64,000 nucleotides of DNA. It comes from JAGVSR01 sp963750715. Lineage in GTDB: Bacteria > Pseudomonadota > Alphaproteobacteria > Rhizobiales > Hyphomicrobiaceae. Below, in pieces: positions 1 to 9,007 of the stretch. Positions within the stretch are counted from its first letter, which is position 1. Each line of letters begins with the position of its first letter. The notes below the pieces were generated by a model. That model searched no databases and was not told where the DNA came from. It saw only the letters and a program-made list of their open reading frames with translations. The DNA lies in NCBI GenBank assembly GCA_963750715.1, contig CAVVRP010000012.1, positions 1 to 64,000 of the forward strand. Reading direction: 5' to 3'. Made by a program: the position numbers and the translations under genes.

Positions 1-1
1 A

Positions 2-1132
2 GTGTTCCAACTCTGACGCTTGGTACCCATCGTAGACAAGGGCCAACTGCCCGATGGCGCGGCGCTCTTTCCTAAGGATCGTGTCTGCAGATTTCGTCCA
101 GACGAAGGGTTTGGGGTCGGAGTTGTGCTCGTCGAGGTAGTCTCGGATTGCCTGCTCGAGTTCAGCGACGCTCGCGAAGGCGCCGCGCCGGATCCTCTTC
201 ATCGTGATCTCGGCGAAAAAGCGCTCGACGAGGTTCAGCCACGAGGCGCTGGTCGGCGTGAAGTGGAGATGGAAGCGCGGATGCTTGGCGAGCCACGCCT
301 TCACTTCGGGCGTCTTGTGGGTTCCGTAGTTGTCGAGCACGAGATGGATATCGAGGGACTTTCTTACGTAGCGGTCGATGCGCCGGAGGAAGCGAATGAA
401 CTCCTTTGCGCGATGGCGCGGCTGGCAATCGCCGATGACGCGACCGGTCCGCGTGTCGAGGGCGGCGAACAGTGTCGTCGTGCCGTGCCGCTTGTAGTCG
501 TGCGTCATGGTTGCGGCGCGGCCCTTCTTCAGTGGCAGGCCGGGCTGGGTACGATCGAGCGCTTGGATCTGGCTTTTCTCATCGTGCTGAAAGCGCGCCT
601 CCGGCACGACGCAGAGCACGAGTGCACGGTCGGGCGGGTTCATGTAGAGACCGACGACATCGGTGACCTTCTCTTCGAACATCGGATCTGTCGAGACCTT
701 GAAGCGCTTGACGAGATGAGGCTTCAGCCCCGCCTCCTTCCAGATGCGCTGAACGCTCGTCCGGCTGATCCCCATCGCCTTTGCCATCGTTCGCACGCTC
801 CAGTGCGTCGCGTTCGGCGGCGTCTCACTCGCGGTCTTCGCGAGCACCTTCTGCCGCACGCTCTCGGGCAGCGGAGGAATGCCCGGCGGTCGCGTCTTGT
901 CGCGCAGAAGGCCGTCGACGCCCTCGTGCATGAAGCGCTCCTGCCAGCGCCAGACGCAAGGCTTCGATTTGCCTGTCTCGCGCATGATCGCCATCGTGCC
1001 AAGACCATCAGCTGTGGCGAGAATGATCTTGGCGCGCCACACGATCTTCGCCGGTGTGTTGCGATCGGATACAAGGGCGACAAGCCGTTGCCGGTCAGCC
1101 CCGCTCAGGTCAAAGGAAATGTTCTCTCTCAT
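2..1132 (-). CDS. IS630-family DDE transposase (stop codon just outside window)
   Basis: This DDE/RNase H-fold transposase moves the surrounding element. The minus-strand frame is open from ATG at 1132 to the window edge, 377 codons; the next codon would be the stop, overlapping the TA target. Residues 1-140 form the helix-turn-helix DNA-binding part. The catalytic triad is visible: D184 (DEKSQIQ), D267 (LVLDNYGTHK) and E303 (NLVERFFAE). The motif TQPGLPLKKG at about 195-204 is typical of the family. Relative to the family pattern CVDEKSQIQ as I know it, eight residues (176-183) are inserted directly before the first catalytic Asp. The insertion keeps the frame, so the protein may be full length yet impaired. 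The long plus-strand ORF over the same bases is an antisense shadow. Confidence 0.85.
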   Translation of the reverse strand, partial: MRENISFDLSGADRQRLVALVSDRNTPAKIVWRAKIILATADGLGTMAIMRETGKSKPCVWRWQERFMHEGVDGLLRDKTRPPGIPPLPESVRQKVLAKTASETPPNATHWSVRTMAKAMGISRTSVQRIWKEAGLKPHLVKRFKVSTDPMFEEKVTDVVGLYMNPPDRALVLCVVPEARFQHDEKSQIQALDRTQPGLPLKKGRAATMTHDYKRHGTTTLFAALDTRTGRVIGDCQPRHRAKEFIRFLRRIDRYVRKSLDIHLVLDNYGTHKTPEVKAWLAKHPRFHLHFTPTSASWLNLVERFFAEITMKRIRRGAFASVAELEQAIRDYLDEHNSDPKPFVWTKSADTILRKERRAIGQLALVYDGYQASELEH

Positions 1133-1189
1133 GTAGAGAGCATGACTGATTTGCGCGACGAGAGGAATCATCCGTCAGTGACGGAACAC
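2..1189 (-). mobile_element. IS630-family insertion sequence
   Basis: The element is bounded by imperfect terminal inverted repeats. The left end begins gtgttccaactctgacg and the right end, read inward, gives gtgttccgtcactgacg, matching at 14 of 17 positions. A TA dinucleotide follows the right end, and the window's first base fits the second half of a TA at the left end, as expected for IS630/Tc1-type insertion into TA. The single transposase gene fills almost the whole element on the minus strand. The base beyond the left edge is not visible, so the target duplication is partly inferred. Confidence 0.85.
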
Positions 1190-1520
1190 TAGACCCCATG
1201 ATCGGATGCCTTCGGGGGCGACGCGCTTTGGCAGCCGTCAGACAGGGCGGAGACAAGTCGCCTACGCTGGCGTTCGCCCGTGTCACGCGGTCGTATTTGC
1301 AGCAGAGGCAATGACGAAGCGATTCGTTTTTGTTTGTCTGCCTAGTACCACATCGAGGTGGACCGGCCGCATTGAAGTGTCGCGCAATATTACACCTGGA
1401 CCGGCGACTGGGCGCGGCGGGCTAAGATGGGAGTCTCTATCCCATCGTAATAGAGGTCCCTGTCGAACTCTTCTGTCCGTCGCTAATATCCATGCTTCAG
1501 AAGACGTGTTCGAAATAGGC
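1190..1520. other. Intergenic stretch, no gene seen
   Basis: About 330 bases between the insertion sequence and the convergent end of the MetH-like gene. No ORF with convincing composition, no tRNA and no strong hairpin were seen. Confidence 0.5.
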
Positions 1521-2804
1521 TCACGCCAACTTGGCGCGGCCGGCGCCGGGATCGTAATTCAGCACCGGCGCAAGCCAGCGCTCACATTCTTGGATGGTCC
1601 AGCCCTTGCGCGCAGCGTAGTCCTCGACCTGATCGCGTTCCACCTTGCCAACTCTGAAATAGTGGCTGTCGGGGTGCGCGAAGTAAAGCCCCGAAACGGA
1701 CGCTCCGGGCGACATGGCGTAGGTCTCAGTGAGCGCGATGCCGGTGTGGCGTTTGACATCCATCAGCTTCCACAGCGTCGCCTTCTCCGTGTGATCAGGC
1801 TGGGTCGGATAACCGGGCGAAGGGCGGATCCCACGGTACTTCTCCGGAATGACATCCTCGTTGGAAAACCGCTCGTCCTTGGCGTAGCCCCAGAACTCGC
1901 GGCGCACCCGCGCATGCATGGCCTCTGCGAAGGCTTCTGCAAGGCGTTCGGCCAGCGCCTTCAGCATGATGTGGCCGTCGTCATTGGTCGATTTGATGTG
2001 GGCCCTAAGCGCCGCCTCCTCGTCGATCCCCGTGGTGACGGCGAAGCCGCCAATGTAGTCGGGAAGGTGGGACTCCTTCGGGGCGATAAAGTCGGCAAGC
2101 GCCGTATATGCGCGGCCTTGCGTGAGATCGCTCGCAATCTGCTGACGCAGGGTGTGGAGCGTCGCGAGCTTTGAATGACGCGGCTCCCCTGTGTAGAGTT
2201 CGATGTCGTCGCCGATACTGTTTGCCGGCCAAAAGCCGATCACGGCATTCGCTGTCAGCCACTTCTCCGCCACTATGCGCGTCAGCATGGCTTGCGCGTC
2301 GTTGAAATGCTTCTGAGCCTGCGCGCCGACCGTCTTGTCTTCCAAAATTTGCGGATAACGACCAGCGAGTTCCCACGTCTGGAAGAACGGCGTCCAGTCG
2401 ATGTAGGGCTTGAGAGAGGCAAGAACGTAGCTCGTGAAGGCGCGTGGGCCCATGAAAGTGGGCTTCGGCGGCACGTAGTTCGTCCAGTCGATCGCGAACT
2501 TGTTCGCGCGCGCGGCTGCCAGCGTGATGTGCTGCTTTTTCGCCTCATCGGCTGCCGCTTGGATAGATGGAGCTACGGCCACCGAGACGCCCATGCGCTT
2601 GGCGACGCCGGCGGGCTGCCACTTGAGCTCTATTTCCATCTCGTCGTTCTTAAGCTTCGTCTTGAGCTCGATCTCATCCGTAACCGCAATTGATGACTTG
2701 TCATCCAGCGTGACAAAACCACTGCGAAGTTGCTCTGCCAGCTTCGCTAGCTTGTCCGCTGCTGCGGCTCTGGTAACCCGCTCGCGAACTCTACTTTTCG
2801 TCAT
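1521..2804 (-). CDS. Amphi-Trp domain fused to MetH activation domain
   Basis: The 427-residue protein joins two unrelated pieces in one frame. Residues about 10-63 resemble the amphi-Trp domain (LAEQLRSGFVTLDD, ending ELKW). Residues about 88-427 match the complete C-terminal AdoMet-binding reactivation domain of cobalamin-dependent methionine synthase: IDWTPFFQTWEL (135-146), PANSIGDDIELY (193-204), RPSPGYPTQPDHTEK (327-341) and AMSPGASVSG (363-372). The homocysteine, folate and cobalamin domains are absent. In full MetH this domain supplies AdoMet for reductive remethylation of cobalamin. The start at 2804 follows a good GGAGGAG site; an upstream in-frame ATG at 2909 adds 35 residues with no visible domain. 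The protein could be a split-MetH reactivase or a fused remnant. The family assignment of the C-terminal part is secure; function is not. Confidence 0.75.
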   Translation of the reverse strand: MTKSRVRERVTRAAAADKLAKLAEQLRSGFVTLDDKSSIAVTDEIELKTKLKNDEMEIELKWQPAGVAKRMGVSVAVAPSIQAAADEAKKQHITLAAARANKFAIDWTNYVPPKPTFMGPRAFTSYVLASLKPYIDWTPFFQTWELAGRYPQILEDKTVGAQAQKHFNDAQAMLTRIVAEKWLTANAVIGFWPANSIGDDIELYTGEPRHSKLATLHTLRQQIASDLTQGRAYTALADFIAPKESHLPDYIGGFAVTTGIDEEAALRAHIKSTNDDGHIMLKALAERLAEAFAEAMHARVRREFWGYAKDERFSNEDVIPEKYRGIRPSPGYPTQPDHTEKATLWKLMDVKRHTGIALTETYAMSPGASVSGLYFAHPDSHYFRVGKVERDQVEDYAARKGWTIQECERWLAPVLNYDPGAGRAKLA

Positions 2805-3769
2805 TCCACTCCTCCAGCCTGCGGCTTGATATGGCGTGTGTCTCACCAACGCAACAACGGTGTGCGCCGCCACGGCATGAACTGCTGCGACGAAGATTTT
2901 TCCGGGCATAGGGCCAACGGCACGCGGAAGTGATAGTCAGGACTTCTTGCAGAGGCGGCAGCCGTCGTCTCCGCCTGGCTCGCCGTCTTGCTCTTTAGCA
3001 CTTTCGCCGCTCTCTACGCGACTTTACTGCTCGTACGCTCACTTTTTGCCATTGCTGGTTTCGCGCCGCGATCTACCAGCGGATGCGTATAGCGTGAGGT
3101 CGACGGGCCGACTGCAGCGACTGGCATAGCAACACGCGACCAAGTAAAAGCGTAAAAGGAAAAGGATCCTCGCCGTCTATGTTGCAGACCATGTTCACGA
3201 GGTAGACGGGACCTGCATCCGACTCATTCTTGGGTGAAGCCGACTTAATATCACAGTAGTAGCCGGGCTCGTGGTACGTCCTCATCCCAATCACAGGGTG
3301 AGCAACCCGCCCTTGCGCGAAGATTGTTGTCCACCCGTCAAGACTACGGGTAGCCGCGTTTTTACACGACCAAGACCCCGTAGCGGTCATCTTCGGGCTG
3401 CACCGTCAGACGCTGCCCGATGCGACGGAAGAGTGGGCTGAAGAAGGTGACCCCAGAAGCGGGACGAACCAGGATCACCTTCCCCAGATACCGAGACGCC
3501 TGTGAGGGCGCGTCCCGGCAGTCAAGATTGACAATTACGTGCTTAATAAATCCTAAATATAAAAATATAATCTCAAAATGGAATAAATGTTCAATTCGTT
3601 CGTTATTAATGCTCGTCAAAATGCATTATTCTCTAATGAGCAATAATTAAATAAATCGGCAAAAGCTTCGTAGCAGAGCTCTGTAGCCGTTACGCTTGCC
3701 ATCGGTGCTAGATAGCCGATAATGGATAAATGGGTCGGCGCACTCCCCCATTCGCCCTAAGTTGAAACG
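2805..3769. other. Gene-poor stretch with an AT-rich island
   Basis: No confident gene. A minus-strand ORF at 3073-3390 (105 codons, containing GYYCDIKSASPKNESDAGPV) and another at 3362-3619 are open, but I recognise no family and see no convincing ribosome site, so both may be remnants. Bases about 3530-3660 are strikingly AT-rich against the GC-rich surroundings, which suggests foreign origin or a promoter region. Confidence 0.4.
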
Positions 3770-4246
3770 ATGCGATCCATGGCCTTTTGGTTGGGCGCAG
3801 AACTCGAACGGCCCGCCGGTATGCCCCGCCTGCACGCGGAGCGCATGCTGCTAGCGACGTTTGTCGAATGCCTCGCGCAATTTGCGCCAATAGAAGCGCA
3901 GCGCGGATTGGATATCGGCGAAGAACAGGCGCGCCGGGCGGAGGCCTGGATCGACGAGCATCTCACGGAACCGATCGGTGTCGAGGAAATCGCTAGTGCT
4001 CTTGGTGTCGGCGTTCGTTCGCTTCAGCTGAGCTTCCAGCGTGGCCGTGGATGCTCGCCAACCGATTTTGTCCTTCTTCGTCGGCTCGAACGAGCCAGAA
4101 CGGCTCTTCTCGCGGGGGGACCCGCGCAACGGTTACCGCCATCACAACCGAGGCCGGTTTCGTGGCCACGACCTCCAATGCCAGATCGCTTTCCGGTCGG
4201 GACTCGGCCAAGCCTTCAGCAATGCGCACTAGCGTTCGGCCAATAA
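3770..4246 (+). pseudogene. AraC-family regulator, truncated and frameshifted
   Basis: The remaining frame (158 codons) contains the first helix-turn-helix of an AraC/XylS DNA-binding domain: AEAWIDEHLTEPIGVEEIASALGVGVRSLQLSFQ at residues about 57-90, followed by RLERARTALLAGG. The second helix-turn-helix is scattered over other frames: VTAITTEAGF at about 4130-4160, then IAFRSGLGQAFSNAH near 4180-4230. At least two indels therefore break the C-terminus. The N-terminal ligand-binding domain is mostly missing too. The gene once encoded a transcription activator; its target is unknown. Confidence 0.7.
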
Positions 4247-4652
4247 TGTTCCAACCGTCCTCATCATGCCGAGACTTCACGGTGCCTCTGCAAACGAGCA
4301 CCGCACTGGTCTGAAGAGTTCGCCAGTCCTCATCGCTGAACAGCGCATGGATGTCCGAACATTAGGCCGTTCTCCGCATTGACTTTGCTGGGCCGGGTGC
4401 CGATCCAGGATCGGAAGTGAGATCCTGTTTAGCGAAACTTCCGGCCCAGCAGCTAGGCTGGTGCCAGGCCCCCGACCGGCGCGGCCTAGCACAACCGCGT
4501 GTCCGCTATTTTTTTAAGCCTCCAATGCGTCTGGGCTTCGAGCGAACACGCGGGTGACTGCCTACGAACCCGCTCCCCCGAGAAGCCGCAGCGTCACCGC
4601 ACGAAGAGCTACCGGATCAGTCGGGACCAGTCATCCCCGCTTTGGGGGAGAC
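4247..4652. other. Intergenic stretch, no gene seen
   Basis: About 400 bases between the AraC remnant and the convergent LuxR-type gene. ORFs here are short and show no recognisable domain. Confidence 0.45.
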
Positions 4653-5411
4653 TTAAGGGATCAAGCGGAGCCGTATGGCTTGCGCAACGGCATGAGTGCG
4701 ACTGCGAACTCCAAGTTTGGCTTGAGCCTTCTTCAGATGGCTGCGAACCGTCTCATCGCCGAGTTCAAGAAGCGACGCGATAGCCGCATGCTGGTGGCCG
4801 ACCGAGAGCAAGCGCAATACGGCAAGTTCCCTGGGCGTCAGCGCTGAGTTGCCGCCGATGCGGCTTGCTTTTGATTTGATGAGTTTCTGCAGACGAATGG
4901 CCGCAAAGTTGGCACCCATGAAGAGAAGGGCTCGCGCCTCGTCCGATAACCGTTGGGAGAGAACATGGGGCGACCAGTAGGATATCACCCAACGGCCGCC
5001 GACGGGACATGTCAGCCCGTCGCGCATGCCGTACTTTAATGCCAATTCAGTGGGCCATCGGTCGATCCCCAACGGTTCGAGTCTCTGCATCAGTTCCGAG
5101 TTGGTGAATGGTGCAAGTGATACTTGGGCCAGCATGATCCCAGGCGCAGGATGGTGTTGACTCAATTGGTGCCACTCCCCCCACCAGCCCTTTGGCGCAC
5201 TCTTGTGGAGGAACACTGTCTCCCCAACGTCGACTCCACTCCAGTCTCCCCAACGAACGGGAAGCAATGCCGCACCGAGTACGTTCACCTTGCATGCTTC
5301 AGAGCTTATTTGATGCAGCCCGTCTAGAACCTCGTCGGGCGCTGCAAATCTCTCGACGCCTCCGGCGAACCGGACCATTTCGGCACCAAATTTTTCGATG
5401 TCCACGCTCAT
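4653..5411 (-). CDS. LuxR-family transcriptional regulator
   Basis: The 252-residue protein has a GerE/LuxR helix-turn-helix at its C-terminus: ALTPRELAVLRLLSVGHQHAAIA at about 190-212, then ETVRSHLKKAQAKLGVRSRTHAVAQA. The N-terminal part (about 1-170) has the size and position of an autoinducer-binding domain (PGGRW-like VGGRWVISYWS near 140-150), but the canonical acyl-homoserine-lactone residues cannot be confirmed by eye. No luxI-type synthase lies nearby, so it would be an orphan (solo) regulator if it binds such a signal. I chose ATG at 5411, preceded by GGTGG; an ATG at 5423 is also in frame. Confidence 0.75.
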   Translation of the reverse strand: MSVDIEKFGAEMVRFAGGVERFAAPDEVLDGLHQISSEACKVNVLGAALLPVRWGDWSGVDVGETVFLHKSAPKGWWGEWHQLSQHHPAPGIMLAQVSLAPFTNSELMQRLEPLGIDRWPTELALKYGMRDGLTCPVGGRWVISYWSPHVLSQRLSDEARALLFMGANFAAIRLQKLIKSKASRIGGNSALTPRELAVLRLLSVGHQHAAIASLLELGDETVRSHLKKAQAKLGVRSRTHAVAQAIRLRLIP

Positions 5412-5575
5412 GCATGCCACCATAAAACTGATCTAGAGACGTGCGACATCTGTTCCTGCCCAGCGAAATAGCTTCAGGTGCTAGGTGTCGTTGTGTAAGG
5501 CGTTCAAGACCAGAAAGCATGCAGAATTGTGCGGATCGCATTCGGTGTTCGTAAGAAGACCGCAAATGCGAACGC

Positions 5576-5796
5576 TCACCGCAAAGCTTCACCAATCAAT
5601 GCCGCACATTCTCGACCTCCGCGTTGCCGGCCGAGCTGCCAGACGTCGCCCCGAAGCGTGACGGCCAGCCCCGCCGGTTTGGGGAGTTCATTCTCGGTGT
5701 ATCGGGGCCGTTGGTCGAAGCCGTATGCGCCTCCTCGATGACCAGATTGACCTCGCCGATCGAGAACCCGGTCAGGTCGATGTCGTACTTGCTAGA
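5576..5796 (-). pseudogene. Fragment of ParB-domain/DNA methyltransferase gene
   Basis: Read on the minus strand, one frame gives KYDIDLTGFSIGEVNLVIEEA followed by a GPDTP linker. After a frame change comes ELPKPAGLAVTLRGDVWQLG and RQR. This order (a DLTGF...EI/VN helix, an acidic linker, then VTRPGDLWQLGRHR-like residues) is what I know from the junction between the ParB-like nuclease domain and the methyltransferase domain in phage-type DNA methylases. Neither the ParB core nor the catalytic DPPY region survives here. It is a decayed fragment, not an active gene. Confidence 0.55.
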
Positions 5797-6216
5797 CAGT
5801 TAATGTAGCGGTCAAGAGACTAGAAGAAGAGGATGTCATCAATGTCGGACACCGACAGATTGAGATTCTCGATCCGAACGCTCGGGGGCATATTTCGCTG
5901 GCGAAAAGACATAGCTCGCTGCCCGTGTCTGGGTTTCTCGCACCTCACTTCAACGGAACCCAGAACATCTCGTCCTGGCCCAGAACGGTCCATCAAAAAA
6001 TACTCAGGTACTAGTCCGTTATCGGGGCATCAGCGGACCAGTGCGATCCTTCGAGGCGAGGTCTGGATCATCGGCGGCTTCACGCGAAAGTCCGCCAAAA
6101 CGACACCGCAGGGCTATACGCCGTGCCAAAGATCCATAAAATCAGTTCCAAAGTCGTTAGGCCACTAAAGGCTGAAGGCAGGCACCTGACCTGCGCGTGT
6201 ATCTAGAGTGTCGACT
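5797..6216. other. Intergenic stretch before the Ntn-hydrolase gene
   Basis: About 420 bases. A plus-strand ORF at 5833-6168 (111 codons) is open but has no recognised domain, and its composition does not clearly favour coding. Promoter elements for the downstream gene are expected here but none can be pinpointed. Confidence 0.35.
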
Positions 6217-7284
6217 ATGAGCATGAAATACCGCGTCCTACCCCGCGGTCTTCTCTATTTGACAATCGTTTGCAGCGCTATTGCCGCCGCCTTGCCTCTC
6301 GCCGCAGACGCTTGTACGCGCGTGCTCTGGAACGGCAACAAAACGGCGGTGGTCGTCAGCCGTTCGATGGACTGGCCCGAGTCAACCGAACCTGTTCTGA
6401 CAGCCCTGCCGGCTGGTATGGTCCGCGACGGAGATCTGTTTGCCGGCAAACATTTGGGTGACGTCAATCCCGCCCGCTGGACTTCCAAGCATGGCAGCCT
6501 CGTTACCACCGTCTATGGCGTCGGCACCGTTGACGGCATCAACGAAAAGGGCCTCGGTGTTCATGCCCTCTACCTCAAAGCCACGGACTTCGGTCCCCGT
6601 GATCCCAAAAAACTGGGGGTCCAGGCGGCACTATGGGCTCAAGATCTCCTCGATAACGCTGCGACCGTCGCGGACGCACTGGCGTTGATGGAAAAGGTCC
6701 AGCCGGTGATGGTGGAGATTCACGGGTTCAAGGCGACACTGCATCTTGCGATTGAAGATGCCGGCGGCAACTCAGCGATTATCGAGTATCTCGACGGGCG
6801 GAAAAACATTCATCACGGCCGCCAGTTCCAGATCATGACCAACGACCCGCCTCTCGACGAGCAGCTGGCTCATCTCGCCACATTCGACTTAACCAATGCG
6901 ACACGCCAGACGCCGTTACCCGGCAACGTGGACCCCAAGGAACGTTTTGTGCGATCGGCCTACTTTCTTCAGATGCTGCGCGAACCGAAAAGCGATCGCG
7001 AGGCAATTGCGGGAATTATCGCGATTGCCCGCAACGCCTCGGTGCCGTTCGGCGCTCCGAACAATCTGCCAGGCACGCTCTACAACACCGAATACCGCAC
7101 AGCGATCGACCTGACCAACCGGCGCTACTTCTTCGAGCTATCGACGGCCCCCAACCTCGTCTGGGTCAATGTCGCCCGCCTGAATCTAGCGCCCGGCGCA
7201 CCGGTCTTGGCCCTCGATCCCGACGACATCGCACTCGCAGGCGATGTCTCCGACAAGTTGAAGTCGATCAACGCCCTCTTCTAA
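6217..7284 (+). CDS. Secreted choloylglycine-hydrolase/penicillin V acylase family enzyme
   Basis: The protein is a linear-amide C-N hydrolase of the Ntn superfamily. An N-terminal signal peptide (hydrophobic residues about 11-30) ends at ADA, and the next residue is C33, which would become the catalytic N-terminal nucleophile after cleavage (CTRVLW, then VSRSMDW around 50). Further family features are the NEKGLG region near 112-117 and NDPP near 210. At about 355 residues it has the normal length. It would act in the periplasm on an amide substrate such as a bile-salt analogue, penicillin V or an acyl-homoserine lactone; the substrate cannot be read from sequence. ATG 6217 is chosen; GTG 6208 and ATG 6223 are alternatives. 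The neighbours give no pathway. Confidence 0.85.
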   Translation: MSMKYRVLPRGLLYLTIVCSAIAAALPLAADACTRVLWNGNKTAVVVSRSMDWPESTEPVLTALPAGMVRDGDLFAGKHLGDVNPARWTSKHGSLVTTVYGVGTVDGINEKGLGVHALYLKATDFGPRDPKKLGVQAALWAQDLLDNAATVADALALMEKVQPVMVEIHGFKATLHLAIEDAGGNSAIIEYLDGRKNIHHGRQFQIMTNDPPLDEQLAHLATFDLTNATRQTPLPGNVDPKERFVRSAYFLQMLREPKSDREAIAGIIAIARNASVPFGAPNNLPGTLYNTEYRTAIDLTNRRYFFELSTAPNLVWVNVARLNLAPGAPVLALDPDDIALAGDVSDKLKSINALF

Positions 7285-7537
7285 AGCGGCGGCTAACGAG
7301 GCATCGGCGCATCTGCAGAGACCCGTGGCTCGACGACTGCTCCTGGTCCGGACCAATCGGTCCGAAACGGTTGCCTGCAGGTCAGGTGATGACGGTCCAG
7401 CTGTCAAACAGGGGCGGAGTTCTGCTGGCAGGTGTAGATCTGCCGTCGCGCGGATGTGGTCGACCCGTTGCCAACATGTCGTCGTGCGGCCCGGCTGTGC
7501 CTGCTGCACGGCAGAGGTCAAGGCCATTACGCACCGG

Positions 7538-7990
7538 GTGAATGCGGATTTGTCGCGGCGCGGCTTCATTGCCGGCACCACCGCTTCCGTCGCGATGCTC
7601 GACGGAGGCCGCCGTTCTGGCCGCCTCCGACTGGGGCACCTACGTGATGGCCCATGTCTATTCTGCGCCCGGCATCAAACGCTGCATCGCTGCATCAAGG
7701 CTGGCGTTCGGTCGATCGAACACGGCAACATCGCTGACGCTTACATGAGACGCTGGGTCACGCCCGCCAAGGCGTTGAGGACCGCCACCTCGGAAAACGC
7801 CTTCATTCCGGGCCTTCAGGCCCGCGCAATCCTTATCCGCGCGCCCTGGGCGTGATCCAGAAGGGCGCGCACGCCGACACGCTGCTGGTTGAGGGAGGAC
7901 CCGACCGAGGACTTGTCGCGGGTTGCCGATCCGGACTCCAATTTCCGCGTCATCATGTAGGGCGGAACGATCCACAAAAACACGCTCTGA
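7538..7990 (+). pseudogene. Metal-dependent amidohydrolase remnant
   Basis: Pieces of an exported amidohydrolase appear in three frames. A twin-arginine-like start (SRRGFIAGTTAS) is followed almost at once by SDWGTYVMAHVYSAPGIKRC, then AGVRSIEHGNIADA, TPAKALRTATSENA, and GVIQKGAHADTLLVEG. Its C-terminus reads as VIM, a TAG stop, then GGTIHKNTL. Most of the catalytic barrel has been deleted between the first two pieces, and there are several indels plus a nonsense codon. The fragments match the C-terminal half of imidazolonepropionase-like hydrolases. The gene is dead. Confidence 0.75.
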
Positions 7991-8159
7991 AATCTGGTTC
8001 GGGCGACGGCCCTATGAGGAGTGCGCTAGCTTCGTACAACGAAAGGTCCGATGTTGGCCCTTGCCGGAGTCGATTTTTGGGGCGACATACCGATCAGGCC
8101 GTCACCGCTTTTAAGGGCGATAGCAGCCAAAAAACAAAAACAACAGTGGGAGACGCGTC

Positions 8160-8813
8160 GTGCAGAACTCTTTGAAAACTGCCTTTTTTCCGATGGTCAC
8201 CTTTGCTTGCTTGATTATTGCCGGGTGGCTTTTCGTGAGCCGTAATGAGGTAATCCGTCAACTCAAGGCGATCGAGACGGCAAGAGACGGGGCGTTAGCC
8301 AATGCGAAGGCGACGCAGGATAAAGCTACAGCGGCCGAGGCGGCGTTATCTCAGGCGAAGAACGCACTAGAGGAGGCTGAAGAGAAGCTCATGGCGACCC
8401 AGAACGATCGGAGCGCTGTAGAGGCCAGCCTCAAAGAGCTCGAAGCGAGGCTGGCGGCTGCCGAAGCAGCGAGGGTCGAGGCTGAAAAGAAGGCTGCTGG
8501 TGCACAGGCGGCGCGCGCCACTGCAGAGGAGTCCGTTGTTGCCGCGGAGGCAAACATCAAAGGCGCCGAAGCGAAGCTGGCCGCTACCGAAGCAGCAAGG
8601 GCGGATGCCGAGAAGAAGACCGCGAATGTGTTGGAAGGAGCACAGGCGGCGAAGGTTGCGGCCGAGAAATCACTTGCCGAAATCCGGGCGAGCTTGTCAG
8701 CAGAGAAAGCAGCACGGACCGCTGCGGAGGAGGGCCTTGCCGCGGCAAAAGCTGCGCTCGCAGCATCGCCTCCGGCCGCCCCGGCTATGCCAGTCGAGCC
8801 TTCGGTTCAGTGA
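8160..8813 (+). CDS. Membrane-anchored alanine-rich coiled-coil protein
   Basis: The 217-residue protein has one N-terminal membrane segment (about 8-25, FFPMVTFACLIIAGWLFV) and then an almost unbroken Ala/Glu/Lys/Arg-rich coiled coil to about residue 200, ending in a Pro/Ala tail. A repeat of about 40 residues occurs twice (ARLAAAEAARVEAEKKAAG and AKLAATEAARADAEKKTAN), also visible as DNA similarity around 8451-8520 and 8574-8660, so the coil grew by internal duplication. The GTG start at 8160 has GGGAG eight bases upstream. It resembles TolA-like or envelope spacer proteins only in composition. Function is unknown. Confidence 0.7.
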   Translation: MQNSLKTAFFPMVTFACLIIAGWLFVSRNEVIRQLKAIETARDGALANAKATQDKATAAEAALSQAKNALEEAEEKLMATQNDRSAVEASLKELEARLAAAEAARVEAEKKAAGAQAARATAEESVVAAEANIKGAEAKLAATEAARADAEKKTANVLEGAQAAKVAAEKSLAEIRASLSAEKAARTAAEEGLAAAKAALAASPPAAPAMPVEPSVQ

Positions 8814-9007
8814 GCTTGCGCAGCGCTGTCAGAGGAATTTGACATTGGGACTGCAACGTCCTCGCGCAGGGCTTCGCCGGACCCACGGAACTGAAGTCGA
8901 CCGCTGGCCCATTTCAGTCGTTCTATCCCGGCGGCGTCATGTCCGCTCCCGGAAAGCCGCAGGTTCGTCCGCCCATGACCAATTCGGCGGCAAACGACGT
9001 CGCGCCG

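Noticed and set aside
20..1192. 390-codon plus-strand ORF
   Set aside because: It is antisense to the IS630 transposase, whose DDE motifs are clear on the minus strand.
4653..5411. Quorum-sensing locus
   Set aside because: No luxI-type synthase in the window; only a solo LuxR-type protein is supported.
5833..6168. 111-codon plus-strand ORF before the Ntn-hydrolase
   Set aside because: No domain, irregular composition, and adjacent sequence is decayed; not supportable as a gene.
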